This document shows positions 17,825 through 26,461 of a stretch of DNA of 40,138 bases, piece after piece (the first letter of the stretch is position 1; each line of letters begins with the position of its first letter). A program made the translations under genes and the position numbers. The notes beneath the pieces are model-generated. The model had not been told where the DNA came from. It saw only the letters and a list, made by a program, of their open reading frames with translations, and searched no databases. Where the stretch lies: assembly GCA_945901265.1 (NCBI GenBank), contig CAMDJZ010000010.1, forward strand, positions 1 to 40,138, in the 5' to 3' direction. This DNA comes from Rickettsia typhi. GTDB lineage: Bacteria; Pseudomonadota; Alphaproteobacteria; Rickettsiales; UBA1997.

Positions 17825-20203
17825 TTAGCTAAAAAAACCACGACGTTTTTTAGTTGGATCTTCACGATCGCTTCTTTCTCTGCGCTCGCCTCTGTCAGAA
17901 CGATCACCGCGATCAGAGCGTTCGCCACGATCTCTACGATCAGAACGTTCGCCACGATCAGAACGTTCGCCACGATCTCTACGATCACCGCGATCACTTC
18001 TTTCTCTGCGCTCACCGCGTTCGCCTCTATCAGAGCGCTCTTCACGACCTCCAAATTCACGCTCATCAACGATTTGCGGTTTGTTGGTAATGCGATCAGA
18101 AATATCTTCGCCAGTTGCTTGATCAACACAGCGGAAGCTTAATTTTGGACGACCACGTTTATCAAAGCCGATAACTTTAACTTTAACGATATCGCCTTCA
18201 TTGATTACATCTTCAACGAAATCAACGCGATAATCTGCCAATTCAGAAATATGAATAAATCCATCGCGATTATTAGAAATACTAACGAAAGCTCCGGCAT
18301 CGATTACTTTTACAACTGGACCTTCGTAGATATCGCCGATTTCTGGTTCGAAAGTTATATCTTGAATCATAGCCAATGCTTTTTTAATTGATTCTGAATT
18401 GTTAGAGGAGATTTTTACAACTCCACTATCTTCAATATCAATTGCACAACCTGAAACCGCGCAAATCTCTTTTATAACCGATCCACGTGAACCAATAACT
18501 TCACGAATTTTCTTTTGCGGAATATTTAGAATTTCGATTCTTGGCACGTTACCATTAAGCTCGCTTCTAGGAGTTGTCATGATTTCATTCATTTTTTCTA
18601 AAATGTGCATACGACCTTGGTGAGCTTGTTGTAAAGCTTTATCCATAATTTCGCTGCTGATGCCATTAATCTTAATATCCATTTGCAAAGCAGTTATTCC
18701 AGTGCTTGTTCCAGCAACTTTGAAATCCATATCACCAAGATGATCTTCATCGCCCATGATATCAGAAAGAATAACAAATTTTTCGCCTTCCTTAATTAAA
18801 CCCATTGCAATTCCTGCAACTGGAGCTTTGATTGGAACGCCTGCATCCATTAAAGCTAATGAAGCTCCGCAAACTGTAGCCATTGAAGATGAACCATTAG
18901 ATTCAGTTATTTCAGAAACGATACGAGTAGTATAAGAAAATTGTTCAGGAGTTGGGAATACTGGATTTAAAGCACGCCAAGCTAATTTTCCATGTCCAAT
19001 TTCTCTTCTTCCTGGAGATTTTAATTGACCAACTTCACCAACAGAATATGGGGGGAAATTGTAATGAAGCATGAAAGATTCTTCATGCATGACTGCATCA
19101 AGATTTTCAATTAATTGTTTATCTTTTCCACCGGCTCCAAGGGTAGCAACAACTAATGCTTGAGTTTCGCCTCTTGTAAATAAAGCGCAACCATGAACTT
19201 GCGGCAAAATACCAGTTTCGATAGCAATTTGACGAATTTGTTCGCAACCACGGCCATCTATTCTAATGCTATTTTTTAAAATATCATTTCTAACAATTTC
19301 TTGGGATAATTCTTTAAAAATTGCCTTCAATTTATTAGCATCAACACCCGTTGATTCATTAAGAAATTTAGCTTTAATTTCTTGATGAATTTTATCTAGA
19401 TCATTAACGCGAGCCTGCTTCTCAAGTTTTTTGTAAGCGCTAATTAATTTTTCTTTAATCAAATTTGCAATATTACTTTTAAGTTCTTGATTATTTTCTT
19501 TTACAACTTCAATTTTTTTCTTAGCAATTTGAGCTTGCAATTCTTTAATTAAAGCAATAACTGGCTGAAGAGCTTTATGACCAAAATTTACAGCGTTAAG
19601 CATTTCACTTTCGCTTAATTCTTTAGCTTCGGATTCAACCATCAAAACAGATGATTCAGTTCCAGCAACAATTAAATCAAGACGACTAGTTTTTAGTTCT
19701 TCATTGCTTGGGTTAATAACGAATTCATCATTGATCATTCCGACACGAACACCGGCAATGATGTCAGTCATTGGTGCTTCTGAAATTGCTAGAGCAGCTG
19801 ACGCACCGATCAAAGCTAAAATATCAGGATTACATGATGGATCATATGACAAAACTGTACAAACAACATTTACTTCATTATAAAAATTTGCTGGAAACAT
19901 CGGACGAATTGGGCGATCTATCAATCTTGATACAAGGGTAGCGATATCGGATGGCTTTGTTTCTCTTTTGAAAAAACCACCTGGAATTTTTCCGGCAGCA
20001 TAAGATTTTTCTAAAAAATTAACTGTTAGTGGAAAAAAATCAGCTCCATCATTTGCTTTGGCAGCAACTGTAACCGCACATAATACAGTGGTATTTCCTT
20101 GCGAAATCACCACCGATCCGCCAGCCTGCCTAGCTATTTTTCCTGTTTCAATCGTCAGGTTTTTACCATTGAGCAACATTTCTTTTTTTACAACATTAAA
20201 CAT
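17825..20203 (-). CDS. pnp: Polyribonucleotide nucleotidyltransferase (PNPase)
   Basis: This 792-residue PNPase degrades RNA 3'-5' by phosphorolysis. Two RNase PH domains come first (about 1-220 and 310-545), joined by a helical domain; GRREIGHG and the acidic SDIMGDEDHLGDMDFKVAG belong to the catalytic core. A KH domain (about 555-615, with IGSRGSVIKEIC) and an S1 domain (about 622-695) follow. Most PNPases end soon after S1 near residue 700-715. This one adds about 75 residues of Arg/Asp/Glu/Gly/Ser repeats (GERSDRGERSDR-like) and ends TKKRRGFFS. The tail should be disordered and could bind RNA or degradosome partners. The gene follows truB and rpsO in the usual order, but with a 276-bp gap and leader hairpin after rpsO. 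Confidence 0.97.
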   Translation of the reverse strand: MFNVVKKEMLLNGKNLTIETGKIARQAGGSVVISQGNTTVLCAVTVAAKANDGADFFPLTVNFLEKSYAAGKIPGGFFKRETKPSDIATLVSRLIDRPIRPMFPANFYNEVNVVCTVLSYDPSCNPDILALIGASAALAISEAPMTDIIAGVRVGMINDEFVINPSNEELKTSRLDLIVAGTESSVLMVESEAKELSESEMLNAVNFGHKALQPVIALIKELQAQIAKKKIEVVKENNQELKSNIANLIKEKLISAYKKLEKQARVNDLDKIHQEIKAKFLNESTGVDANKLKAIFKELSQEIVRNDILKNSIRIDGRGCEQIRQIAIETGILPQVHGCALFTRGETQALVVATLGAGGKDKQLIENLDAVMHEESFMLHYNFPPYSVGEVGQLKSPGRREIGHGKLAWRALNPVFPTPEQFSYTTRIVSEITESNGSSSMATVCGASLALMDAGVPIKAPVAGIAMGLIKEGEKFVILSDIMGDEDHLGDMDFKVAGTSTGITALQMDIKINGISSEIMDKALQQAHQGRMHILEKMNEIMTTPRSELNGNVPRIEILNIPQKKIREVIGSRGSVIKEICAVSGCAIDIEDSGVVKISSNNSESIKKALAMIQDITFEPEIGDIYEGPVVKVIDAGAFVSISNNRDGFIHISELADYRVDFVEDVINEGDIVKVKVIGFDKRGRPKLSFRCVDQATGEDISDRITNKPQIVDEREFGGREERSDRGERGERRERSDRGDRRDRGERSDRGERSDRRDRGERSDRGDRSDRGERRERSDREDPTKKRRGFFS
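17828..18041 (-). repeat. Repeat tract encoding the charged PNPase tail
   Basis: The 3' end of pnp consists of near-repeats of short units such as CGATCAGAACGTTCGCCA on the plus strand, about 18 bp long with variants. They encode alternating GERSDR, GDRRDR and GERRER hexapeptides. This stretch is visibly richer in G and C than the surrounding genes because arginine is encoded by CGN here. Slippage between units would change tail length without shifting the frame. It is coding sequence, not a CRISPR array: there are no unique spacers of constant length. Confidence 0.8.
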
Positions 20204-20256
20204 AATTTCATCTTTTGGATTAATAAAAATGCTAGATTAAAAACCTAACACTTGGG

Positions 20257-20283
20257 GTGATAATAGCTTAACGCAATTATCAC
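20257..20283 (-). promoter_or_regulatory. Hairpin in the pnp leader
   Basis: GTGATAAT (20257-20264) pairs exactly with ATTATCAC (20276-20283) around an 11-base loop. On the minus strand the hairpin lies 53 bp before the pnp ATG. E. coli PNPase represses itself through an RNase III-processed stem in the pnp leader; a stem at this position could play the same part. Only position and pairing are seen; sequence similarity to the E. coli leader is not claimed. Confidence 0.35.
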
Positions 20284-20479
20284 TTTTGACATTAACTATG
20301 ACACCCTAACTCAAAGTTTAGTTTAATAACCAATTTATTTTATTTCTAAAATTAACAATAGTTTGATTATTCATCATATGCAAACTTTTGGCTTTAATTT
20401 TATTATAAAATTTTTAGCAATATTGGCTATTTCTAAGTTAAAGTGACAACGCTTAACACCAGAATTTTTTAAATAAGTG

Positions 20480-20749
20480 CTATTTACGAATTTCTAATTT
20501 TTTAATTAAATTTTCATAACTATCTACAGATTCTGCTTTTAGGTAATCAAGCAATCTTCTTCTTTTGCTTACAAGGATTAATAATCCGCGACGCGAAGAA
20601 TGATCTTTTTTATGCGACTTAAGATGCTCAACCAAATTATCAATTTGCTGAGTTATAATTGCACACTGAACTTCTACTGAACCAGTGTCATTTTTCTTTT
20701 TTGCAAATTCAACAATGATTTCTTTTTTTGTTTTTTTTGAGAACAACAT
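20480..20749 (-). CDS. rpsO: Ribosomal protein uS15
   Basis: This 89-residue small-subunit protein binds the central domain of 16S rRNA early in assembly. Recognisable are [18 protein letters not shown], the invariant [16 protein letters not shown] (about 41-56) and [11 protein letters not shown]. The frame is open 20 codons further upstream, but the family starts with the short basic [11 protein letters not shown] segment, so the ATG at 20749 is chosen. It sits between truB and pnp as in many proteobacteria. Alternative hairpins upstream could be an S15 autoregulatory leader. Confidence 0.96.
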   Translation of the reverse strand: MLFSKKTKKEIIVEFAKKKNDTGSVEVQCAIITQQIDNLVEHLKSHKKDHSSRRGLLILVSKRRRLLDYLKAESVDSYENLIKKLEIRK

Positions 20750-20810
20750 TTTTATAAAATTTAAATTAAAATATAGTGAGATTTGTGCAAACTTAATAAA
20801 TTTTAACAAA

Positions 20811-20853
20811 TGCTAAAACTTAGCACAATCTCTCAGTAGCACACTTGGGCTAA
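20811..20853 (-). promoter_or_regulatory. Competing hairpins upstream of rpsO
   Basis: On the minus-strand RNA, TTAGC (complement of 20849-20853) can pair with GCTAA (complement of 20820-20824). That same segment, extended to TGCTAA, can instead pair with the TTAGCA (complement of 20811-20816) only three bases further on. The two hairpins exclude each other, which is how leader switches are built. Distance to the rpsO ATG is about 61 bp. S15 represses its own translation in several bacteria by binding leader structures; a link here is inference. Confidence 0.25.
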
Positions 20854-20955
20854 TCTTTGCCAAAACAAAAAATTTCAATTAAATTCTCTAGTTCGAATGA
20901 TAAACAAACTAATTATTAAATTTATAAATAAATTTTGCTAAAAACTCTAACCAAC

Positions 20956-21681
20956 TCAAGGCGTTTCAACATTTAAGACATCGTGCAACAACAGCATCGA
21001 GCCATCTAAAAAGATTAACTCATTATTAACCTTTGCTTTTAATTCGTCAAGTGAAATTGTTTTTGCATATAAAAATTTTCCTACCCTTAATCTTTGTAAG
21101 CTACTAACATATCCACAGACATTGAGCTCTAAACATATTGCTCGAGCTAAAGAGCGAACATAAGTTCCCCTTGAACACTCGATAATAATTTGAGCAGATT
21201 TATCGTTAAAATTAACAAGAGAAATTTCATAAACTTCAATTTCTCGCAAAGGCATCGAAAATTCCTGACCTTGACGAGCTAGTTCGTAAGCGCGTTTTCC
21301 GTTAATTTTAATTGCCGAAAATTTAGATGGTGTTTGGGTTATTTTACCAAAAAACTTTGCTAAAATTTGTGACAAATCTGAAGCGGTGGTTTTATTACTG
21401 CTAATTTCCTCAACGACACCTTCAATATCATCGCTATCTCTAAACTCGCCAAAAGTTATTGTAAATAAATATTTTTTCTTAGCAGTTAACAGTTTCTCGC
21501 TTGTTTTAGTAGCTTTATTTAGAGCTATTGGCAATACTCCGCTAGCAAAAGGATCTAGCGTTCCCCCATGACCAACTTTTTTTGCACCGGTAATTCTCTT
21601 TACAATACTAACAACTTTTGCCGATGAATAACCAATAGGCTTATCAATATTAAGCCAACAATCATGATTTGAAATATTCAT
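20956..21681 (-). CDS. truB: tRNA pseudouridine-55 synthase TruB
   Basis: At 241 residues, this enzyme makes pseudouridine 55 in the T-loop of tRNAs. The N-terminal WLNIDKPIGYSSAKVV and the catalytic motif GHGGTLDPFASGVLPIA (Asp43 as nucleophile) are clear, as are SKFSAIKINGKRAYELAR and CSRGTYVRSLARAI. The protein stops soon after the catalytic domain; family members of about 300 residues carry a further C-terminal PUA-type domain, which is missing or reduced here. The next downstream gene is rpsO. The space upstream to atpG contains a long palindromic element. ATG start at 21681. Confidence 0.95.
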   Translation of the reverse strand: MNISNHDCWLNIDKPIGYSSAKVVSIVKRITGAKKVGHGGTLDPFASGVLPIALNKATKTSEKLLTAKKKYLFTITFGEFRDSDDIEGVVEEISSNKTTASDLSQILAKFFGKITQTPSKFSAIKINGKRAYELARQGQEFSMPLREIEVYEISLVNFNDKSAQIIIECSRGTYVRSLARAICLELNVCGYVSSLQRLRVGKFLYAKTISLDELKAKVNNELIFLDGSMLLLHDVLNVETP

Positions 21682-21734
21682 AAATTAATTTTGTAATTAT
21701 TTATAATTTGCATCATTTAAGAATATATTTTATT

Positions 21735-21862
21735 AAACCATTTCCGCTTTTAAATCAGGCATTTGAATTTAAAGACGAAGTTCGCGTAAGTCAAGCTAAT
21801 CTAGGCGCACAAGGACGAGCCCTAAAAATTCAAATGCCTGATTTAAAAAGTGGAAATGGTTT
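21735..21862. repeat. 128-bp palindromic element with 36-bp arms
   Basis: The left arm 21735-21770 and the right arm 21826-21862 are inverted copies of each other with one mismatch (21746 against 21851) and one extra base. Both contain AAATCAGGCATTTGAATTT or its complement. The 55-base loop (21771-21825) is clearly richer in G and C than nearby intergenic DNA (for example GGCGCACAAGGACGAGCCC). The element ends one base before the atpG stop triplet. This is far longer than a normal terminator and resembles the repetitive palindromic elements known from Rickettsiales and other bacteria. One plus-strand frame is open right through it. No second copy was found in this window. Confidence 0.75.
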
Positions 21863-21863
21863 T

Positions 21864-22769
21864 TTAGGCTGTATTAGCGCCAGATATAATATCTATAAGC
21901 TCTTTTGTAATATTGGCTTGCCTTGTACGATTATAAACTAATGTTAAATTTTTAATCATCTTACTGGCATTATTAGTGGCAGATTCCATGGCAGCCATTC
22001 TAGATCCATGTTCGGAAGCATTATTTTCTAATAAGAAATTATAAATTTGCATCGAAATATTTTTAGGCAATAACTCTTGAAGAACTTTTTCTTGTGAAGG
22101 TTCATAAACAATCGGCGATTCTGCTAAATTATTTTTTTCCAAATTTTCAGCTTCAGGAATAACGTTAATCTTTGCAGGAATAATTTGCGATAGAACTTGT
22201 TCCTGAACAATTGCTGATTTAAATTTGCTATAAATAACTTCACAAATATCGAATTGCGATCCTTCAAAAAGATCGACAAGTTTATTGGCAATTCCATCAG
22301 CAACTTTATGGTCAATAATATTTTTAAAAATCCCAAAATTACTTTCAATTATTTTATCACTAAAAGGAATTTTAATTTGCTCATAAGCTTTGCGACCTAC
22401 ACAAAAAATCTTAACCTTATTACCTGACGCAATCAATTGATTAACGCGATTTTTAGTATATTTAACCGTTGAACTATTTAATCCTCCGCACAATCCGCGA
22501 TCTGAAGAAATTACTAATAACAAATAAGTTTGCGAAGAAGGTCTTCCAGTAAGTAAAGGAAATTTTTCACTAAAATTATCACGATTACTGATATTATTGG
22601 TCAACTCAACAATCATTTCTCTAATTTTTTGCGCATAAGGACGCGAATGCTCAACTGCTAATTTAGCTTTTTTCAAACGCGATGCTGCAACCATTTTCAT
22701 GGCTTTGGTCATTTTTTGCGTTGAGCGCACTGACTTAATTCTAGTTTTTAATATTTTTAAGTTAGCCAT
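21864..22769 (-). CDS. atpG: F1 ATP synthase gamma subunit
   Basis: This 301-residue subunit is the central rotating shaft of F1. The N-terminal helix starts with NLKILKTRIKSVRSTQKMTK and the C-terminal helix ends with NLTVYNRTRQANITKEL-like sequence, giving the antiparallel coiled coil inside the alpha3beta3 ring. SSDRGLCGGLNS, the best-conserved internal motif, is near residue 88. Its stop abuts the palindromic element, after which truB follows. atpD-atpC, normally next in line, are about 11.5 kb away. It is 38 bp downstream of atpA. Confidence 0.96.
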   Translation of the reverse strand: MANLKILKTRIKSVRSTQKMTKAMKMVAASRLKKAKLAVEHSRPYAQKIREMIVELTNNISNRDNFSEKFPLLTGRPSSQTYLLLVISSDRGLCGGLNSSTVKYTKNRVNQLIASGNKVKIFCVGRKAYEQIKIPFSDKIIESNFGIFKNIIDHKVADGIANKLVDLFEGSQFDICEVIYSKFKSAIVQEQVLSQIIPAKINVIPEAENLEKNNLAESPIVYEPSQEKVLQELLPKNISMQIYNFLLENNASEHGSRMAAMESATNNASKMIKNLTLVYNRTRQANITKELIDIISGANTA

Positions 22770-22807
22770 AATTAATTTTATTAAACTCCAACAAAAATTG
22801 TTAGTTT

Positions 22808-24409
22808 TTAATTTTTATTATTTTTATGCTCCAAGCGATCCGACAATCCACTATGATCGAGATCGGTAGAAGGAGCGTGATTTACAAAATAAGCAACGAA
22901 GTCTTCAATTGCTTTTTTAAGTTTAGTCTCAATTTCTTCGTTAATTTTATTTTCTTGTTTAATTGACTGAAGAATTTCGGGATGAGCTGAATGAATCTTG
23001 CGTAAAAATTCACGCTCAAATCTGTTAACTTCCTTTACCGAAACTTTATCTAAATAACCCTTAACGCCAACATAAATTGACACAACCTGCTCTTCAAGAG
23101 CAACTGGCTTATATTGATCTTGCTTAAGCAATTCAGTAAGTTTGCGACCTTTATCAAGAAGTTTTTGAGTTGCTAAATCTAGATCAGAACCAAATTGAGC
23201 AAAAGCTTCAAGTTCACGAAACTGCGCTAAATCTAGCTTGATAGAACCAGCAACTTGCTTCATTGCTTTAGTCTGTGCTGCTGAACCTACTCGAGAAACT
23301 GAAAGACCAACGTTAACAGCAGGTTTAATTCCTTTATAAAATAATTCAGTTTCTAAGAAAATTTGCCCGTCAGTAATTGAAATAACATTTGTAGGTATAT
23401 AAGCCGAGACATCTCCTGCTTGAGTTTCAATAATTGGCAATGCAGTAAGCGATCCGCCACCCATAGCATCAGACATTTTAGCGGCACGCTCAAGAAGACG
23501 TGAATGAATATAAAATACATCTCCAGGATAAGCTTCACGACCTGGGGGGCGACGCAAAAGAAGCGACATCTCACGATAAGCAACCGCATGTTTACTAAGA
23601 TCGTCATAAGCAACCAAAGCATGCATACCATTGTCACGAAAATATTCGCCGATGGTACAGCCAGTATATGGAGCAAAAAATTGTAAAGCAGCAGCTTCAG
23701 AAGCAGTTGCAGAAACAACAATCGAATATTGCATTGCACCAGCATCTTCAAGTGTTTTTACAATTTGTGCGACGGTTGAACGCTTCTGACCAATTGCAAC
23801 ATAAATGCAATAAAGTTTTTTCTTTTCATCATTTTCTTTGTGAGCCTTAGCTTGATTGATAAAAGTATCAATTACAATTGCGGTTTTACCGGTTTGACGA
23901 TCGCCAATAATTAATTCCCTTTGACCACGACCAATTGGAATTAAGCTATCAATAGCTTTGATTCCTGTTTGCATTGGCTCAGAAACTGATTGACGGGCAA
24001 TGATTCCTGGGGCTTTAATTTCAACACGACGATATTCAACATCTTGCAAGGGTCCTTTACCGTCAATTGGATTTCCCAAGGCATCAACTACACGACCAAG
24101 AAGTGATTTACCAACTGGTACTTCAACAATTTTACCAGTTCTTTTAACATTTGAACCTTCTTTAATTTTTTGCGCATCGCCAAATAACACGATACCAACA
24201 CTATCCGTTTCAAGATTTAAGGCCATACCTTTAACGCCCGATTCAAATTCAACAAGCTCTCCGGCCTGAACATGATCAAGGCCATAAACCTTAGCAATAC
24301 CATCACCAACCTTGATAACTTCACCAACCCCTTCAAATTCTGCAGAGGTATGATAATTCTCGATTGTTGATTTTAAAATATTGGAATATTCTCCGATTTT
24401 AAGTTCCAT
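22808..24409 (-). CDS. atpA: F1 ATP synthase alpha subunit
   Basis: This 533-residue non-catalytic nucleotide-binding subunit has the P-loop GDRQTGKT at 169-176. The alpha-specific segments [36 protein letters not shown] and [12 protein letters not shown] follow. It is about 20 residues longer than the usual 502-515; the excess is a polar C-terminal extension ending [10 protein letters not shown]. It is the middle gene of atpH-atpA-atpG, 84 bp after atpH. Confidence 0.97.
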   Translation of the reverse strand: MELKIGEYSNILKSTIENYHTSAEFEGVGEVIKVGDGIAKVYGLDHVQAGELVEFESGVKGMALNLETDSVGIVLFGDAQKIKEGSNVKRTGKIVEVPVGKSLLGRVVDALGNPIDGKGPLQDVEYRRVEIKAPGIIARQSVSEPMQTGIKAIDSLIPIGRGQRELIIGDRQTGKTAIVIDTFINQAKAHKENDEKKKLYCIYVAIGQKRSTVAQIVKTLEDAGAMQYSIVVSATASEAAALQFFAPYTGCTIGEYFRDNGMHALVAYDDLSKHAVAYREMSLLLRRPPGREAYPGDVFYIHSRLLERAAKMSDAMGGGSLTALPIIETQAGDVSAYIPTNVISITDGQIFLETELFYKGIKPAVNVGLSVSRVGSAAQTKAMKQVAGSIKLDLAQFRELEAFAQFGSDLDLATQKLLDKGRKLTELLKQDQYKPVALEEQVVSIYVGVKGYLDKVSVKEVNRFEREFLRKIHSAHPEILQSIKQENKINEEIETKLKKAIEDFVAYFVNHAPSTDLDHSGLSDRLEHKNNKN

Positions 24410-24493
24410 AATTCTTAACTTTTGTTATTTAAAATTATTTAAAGTTTTAGAGTTTAACTATTTAACGTAAAAAATTAAAAGGCAAGTAAACTC

Positions 24494-25042
24494 TTAGTTT
24501 ATAACTGCAAGGCACTCTTTTTTGAGAGTATCGAGCTGATTTATAAGACTGGCATCAACCATTTCTGAGCCAATTTTAATTTGCATTCCACCAAGTATTT
24601 TTTCCTTGATTGAAACACGAACTGCGATTGTTTTATTGGGATATTTTTTTCCAATAACTAGTTTAACTTGATCTACCTGAAGCTTTTGAGGTTCAGTAGC
24701 AAAAATCAATTCAACTTCCAAAATATTTTGATATTGGCGATGAAGTCTACAAAATTCTTCAAAAATTTCAGGAAATAAATTTAAGCGGCGATTACGAACT
24801 ATTGATGAAAAGAAGTTAGCGCTTAAAGCGCTGAGATTAAATTTTTTAGAAACTTCCTTAATAATTTTATCAAGATCAATTTTTGAAATTACTGGATTTT
24901 TCAACTCATGTGAAAAACTCGTGCTAAAATTTTGTTTGAAAGATGTTAATTCCTCTAAAATTTTATCAAGCAAATTATTTTTTCTCCCCACCAAAAACAG
25001 TGCTTTGGCATAATTTTTAGCAACAACAGAAACTCTAGGCAT
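24494..25042 (-). CDS. atpH: F1 ATP synthase delta subunit (OSCP)
   Basis: This 182-residue stator subunit links F1 to the b/b' stalk. The N-terminal helical domain opens with VAKNYAKALFLVGRK, and the C-terminal domain has the family signature KILGGMQIKIGSEMVDASL followed by INQLDTLKKE. Length fits the family (about 175-185). It is the first gene of the atpHAG cluster, with a 51-bp inverted repeat 28 bp upstream of the ATG. The gene-free stretch 25043-25394 upstream should hold the promoter. Confidence 0.95.
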   Translation of the reverse strand: MPRVSVVAKNYAKALFLVGRKNNLLDKILEELTSFKQNFSTSFSHELKNPVISKIDLDKIIKEVSKKFNLSALSANFFSSIVRNRRLNLFPEIFEEFCRLHRQYQNILEVELIFATEPQKLQVDQVKLVIGKKYPNKTIAVRVSIKEKILGGMQIKIGSEMVDASLINQLDTLKKECLAVIN

Positions 25043-25069
25043 TTGAAATTAAATTAAAATTAACAGGAA

Positions 25070-25120
25070 TTACTAAATGCAGAATTTATCAATGATTTTG
25101 ATAAATTTTGTGTTTAGTAA
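25070..25120 (-). promoter_or_regulatory. Extended inverted repeat before atpH
   Basis: TTACTAAA (25070-25077) pairs with TTTAGTAA (25113-25120), and AATTTATCAA (25083-25092) pairs with TTGATAAATT (25098-25107) around a 5-base loop. Five unpaired bases on each side form an internal loop. The structure ends 28 bp before the atpH start on the transcribed strand, so it would lie in the mRNA leader or serve as an operator for a dimeric regulator. The core TTTATCA/TGATAAA also occurs at 13327-13341. Confidence 0.45.
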
Positions 25121-25394
25121 ATTAATTGGCTTATCCAACGAAAACCATTGTTTTCTAGAGTGAAATAAAGAAATAAAATTAATTATACACTTTTAGTTAA
25201 TAATAAAAAATGAACTTTGAAAATTTGGCTAAAATTATAAAAAAAATTTTAAATATCATTTTTTAATAACATAAGTTGATTGTAAGTTTTAAAAAATAAT
25301 TTGCAAGTAGGTGCTAATAAAAAAATTAGAGCTTTTTGGCTGTAGCCTATATATTAAAATTTCAAAAAAATAAAAAAACAATAATGACTAATTG
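25121..25394. other. AT-rich intergenic region upstream of the atpHAG leader
   Basis: This stretch of about 270 bp between the deacylase stop and the atpH leader repeat contains long A and T runs and no credible frame. It probably holds the atpHAG promoter, but no convincing -35/-10 pair could be singled out from the AT background. Confidence 0.4.
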
Positions 25395-26456
25395 TTAAAT
25401 TCCGTAATGCTTTACGTTAAGTGCGTCCAGACCAATATTGTTTTCACTTACTAAATTATTTTTTTCTTGAGGATTAGTTTCATAGCCAATGTGAAATATT
25501 GCATCTCCTTTATTAACGAGAGGTAAAATTGACGAACCAATTACCATTCCTGATTGCGTAGCTTTAACCAAAACTTTATTATCACCAAATGGATTGGAAA
25601 TTTCCGCTAAAACTTGTCCTTTTTTTACAATCGATCCAAGCTTTACTTTAGTCAAACATATTCCGCTTTGTGAAGCGCGAATCCAAGAGCTCGAGCGTGC
25701 CACAAAAATATTTTTACGCAGTTTGCGTGGTGTTTTATTTAATATGCCAACTGTCTCAAGAACGCGAAGTATTCCTTCAACACCTATCTCAACTGCATTT
25801 TCATCAAAACGAAAAGCCTCACCAGCCTCATAAAGAACCAAGGGGATTTTAACTTGCGACGTAGCTTCACGAAGAGATCCATCGCGTAAATTTGAATTAA
25901 CAATTGCAGGCGCATTAAAAGCTTGTGCCAGTAGCCAATTATCGTGATTTGAAATATCGGTTCTGATTTGTGGATAATTAGTTCGATTATAAGCTCCAGT
26001 ATGAATATCAATTCCAAAATCTGATTTCAAAACAATTTCATTCATAAATTTATAAGCTAATTGCGAAGCTAGAGAGCCATTTTTTAATCCCGGAAAACAA
26101 CGATTTAGATCGCGGCGATCTGGCAAATATCTAGATCTATCATTGAAACCAAAAACATTAACAATTGGAATTGCAATTAAAGTTCCACTCATAATTTTTA
26201 CATCGAGCTTTTCAAGAATTCGGCGAACAATTTCAATGCCAATAATTTCATCACCATGGATTGTGGAGCAGATAAAAATTGTTGGCCCAGCTTTACCTCC
26301 CCGCAAAACTTCGATGGGCATTTTTATTTCGGTAAAATCGAAAATGCTTCCCATGTCGATATTAATTCGTTGGCGTGACAAGGGTTTAATTTCAGTGTTG
26401 GCAATATTAAAATTATTGGAGATTTTTTTTGCAGATTTTGCGATGGGATTTTTCAT
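25395..26456 (-). CDS. AspA/AstE-like zinc deacylase (M14 family)
   Basis: This 353-residue protein belongs to the succinylglutamate desuccinylase/aspartoacylase group of zinc carboxypeptidase-fold enzymes. The first zinc ligands are His67 and Glu70 in STIHGDEIIGIE, and the third is His152 in GIDIHTGAYNRTNYPQIR. VLYEAGEAFRFDE near 212 probably supplies the catalytic glutamate. The C-terminal part (about 265-330) looks like a small lipoyl-like beta-barrel (VKLGSIVKKGQVLAEISNP, then GMVIG...PLVNKGDAIFHIG), as in the COG3608 subgroup. The substrate is unknown: an N-acylated amino acid or amine is likely. It starts 5 bp after the ureohydrolase gene and is probably co-expressed with it and purK. 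Confidence 0.82.
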   Translation of the reverse strand: MKNPIAKSAKKISNNFNIANTEIKPLSRQRINIDMGSIFDFTEIKMPIEVLRGGKAGPTIFICSTIHGDEIIGIEIVRRILEKLDVKIMSGTLIAIPIVNVFGFNDRSRYLPDRRDLNRCFPGLKNGSLASQLAYKFMNEIVLKSDFGIDIHTGAYNRTNYPQIRTDISNHDNWLLAQAFNAPAIVNSNLRDGSLREATSQVKIPLVLYEAGEAFRFDENAVEIGVEGILRVLETVGILNKTPRKLRKNIFVARSSSWIRASQSGICLTKVKLGSIVKKGQVLAEISNPFGDNKVLVKATQSGMVIGSSILPLVNKGDAIFHIGYETNPQEKNNLVSENNIGLDALNVKHYGI

Positions 26457-26461
26457 AATTA

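Noticed and set aside
17860..18040. CRISPR-like look of the repeated units in the pnp tail
   Set aside because: Units are contiguous, variable and in frame with pnp; there are no spacers of constant length and no cas genes.
17818..18129. Open frames on both strands over the pnp tail
   Set aside because: Repeat sequence without stops in several frames; only the pnp frame continues from conserved domains.
21708..21941. 77-codon plus-strand open frame across the atpG-truB gap
   Set aside because: It spans the palindromic element and the end of atpG on the opposite strand; the openness is a by-product of the repeat and there is no known family.
23353..23751. 132-codon frame antisense-shifted within atpA
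   Set aside because: It lies wholly inside the highly conserved atpA frame and has no family features.
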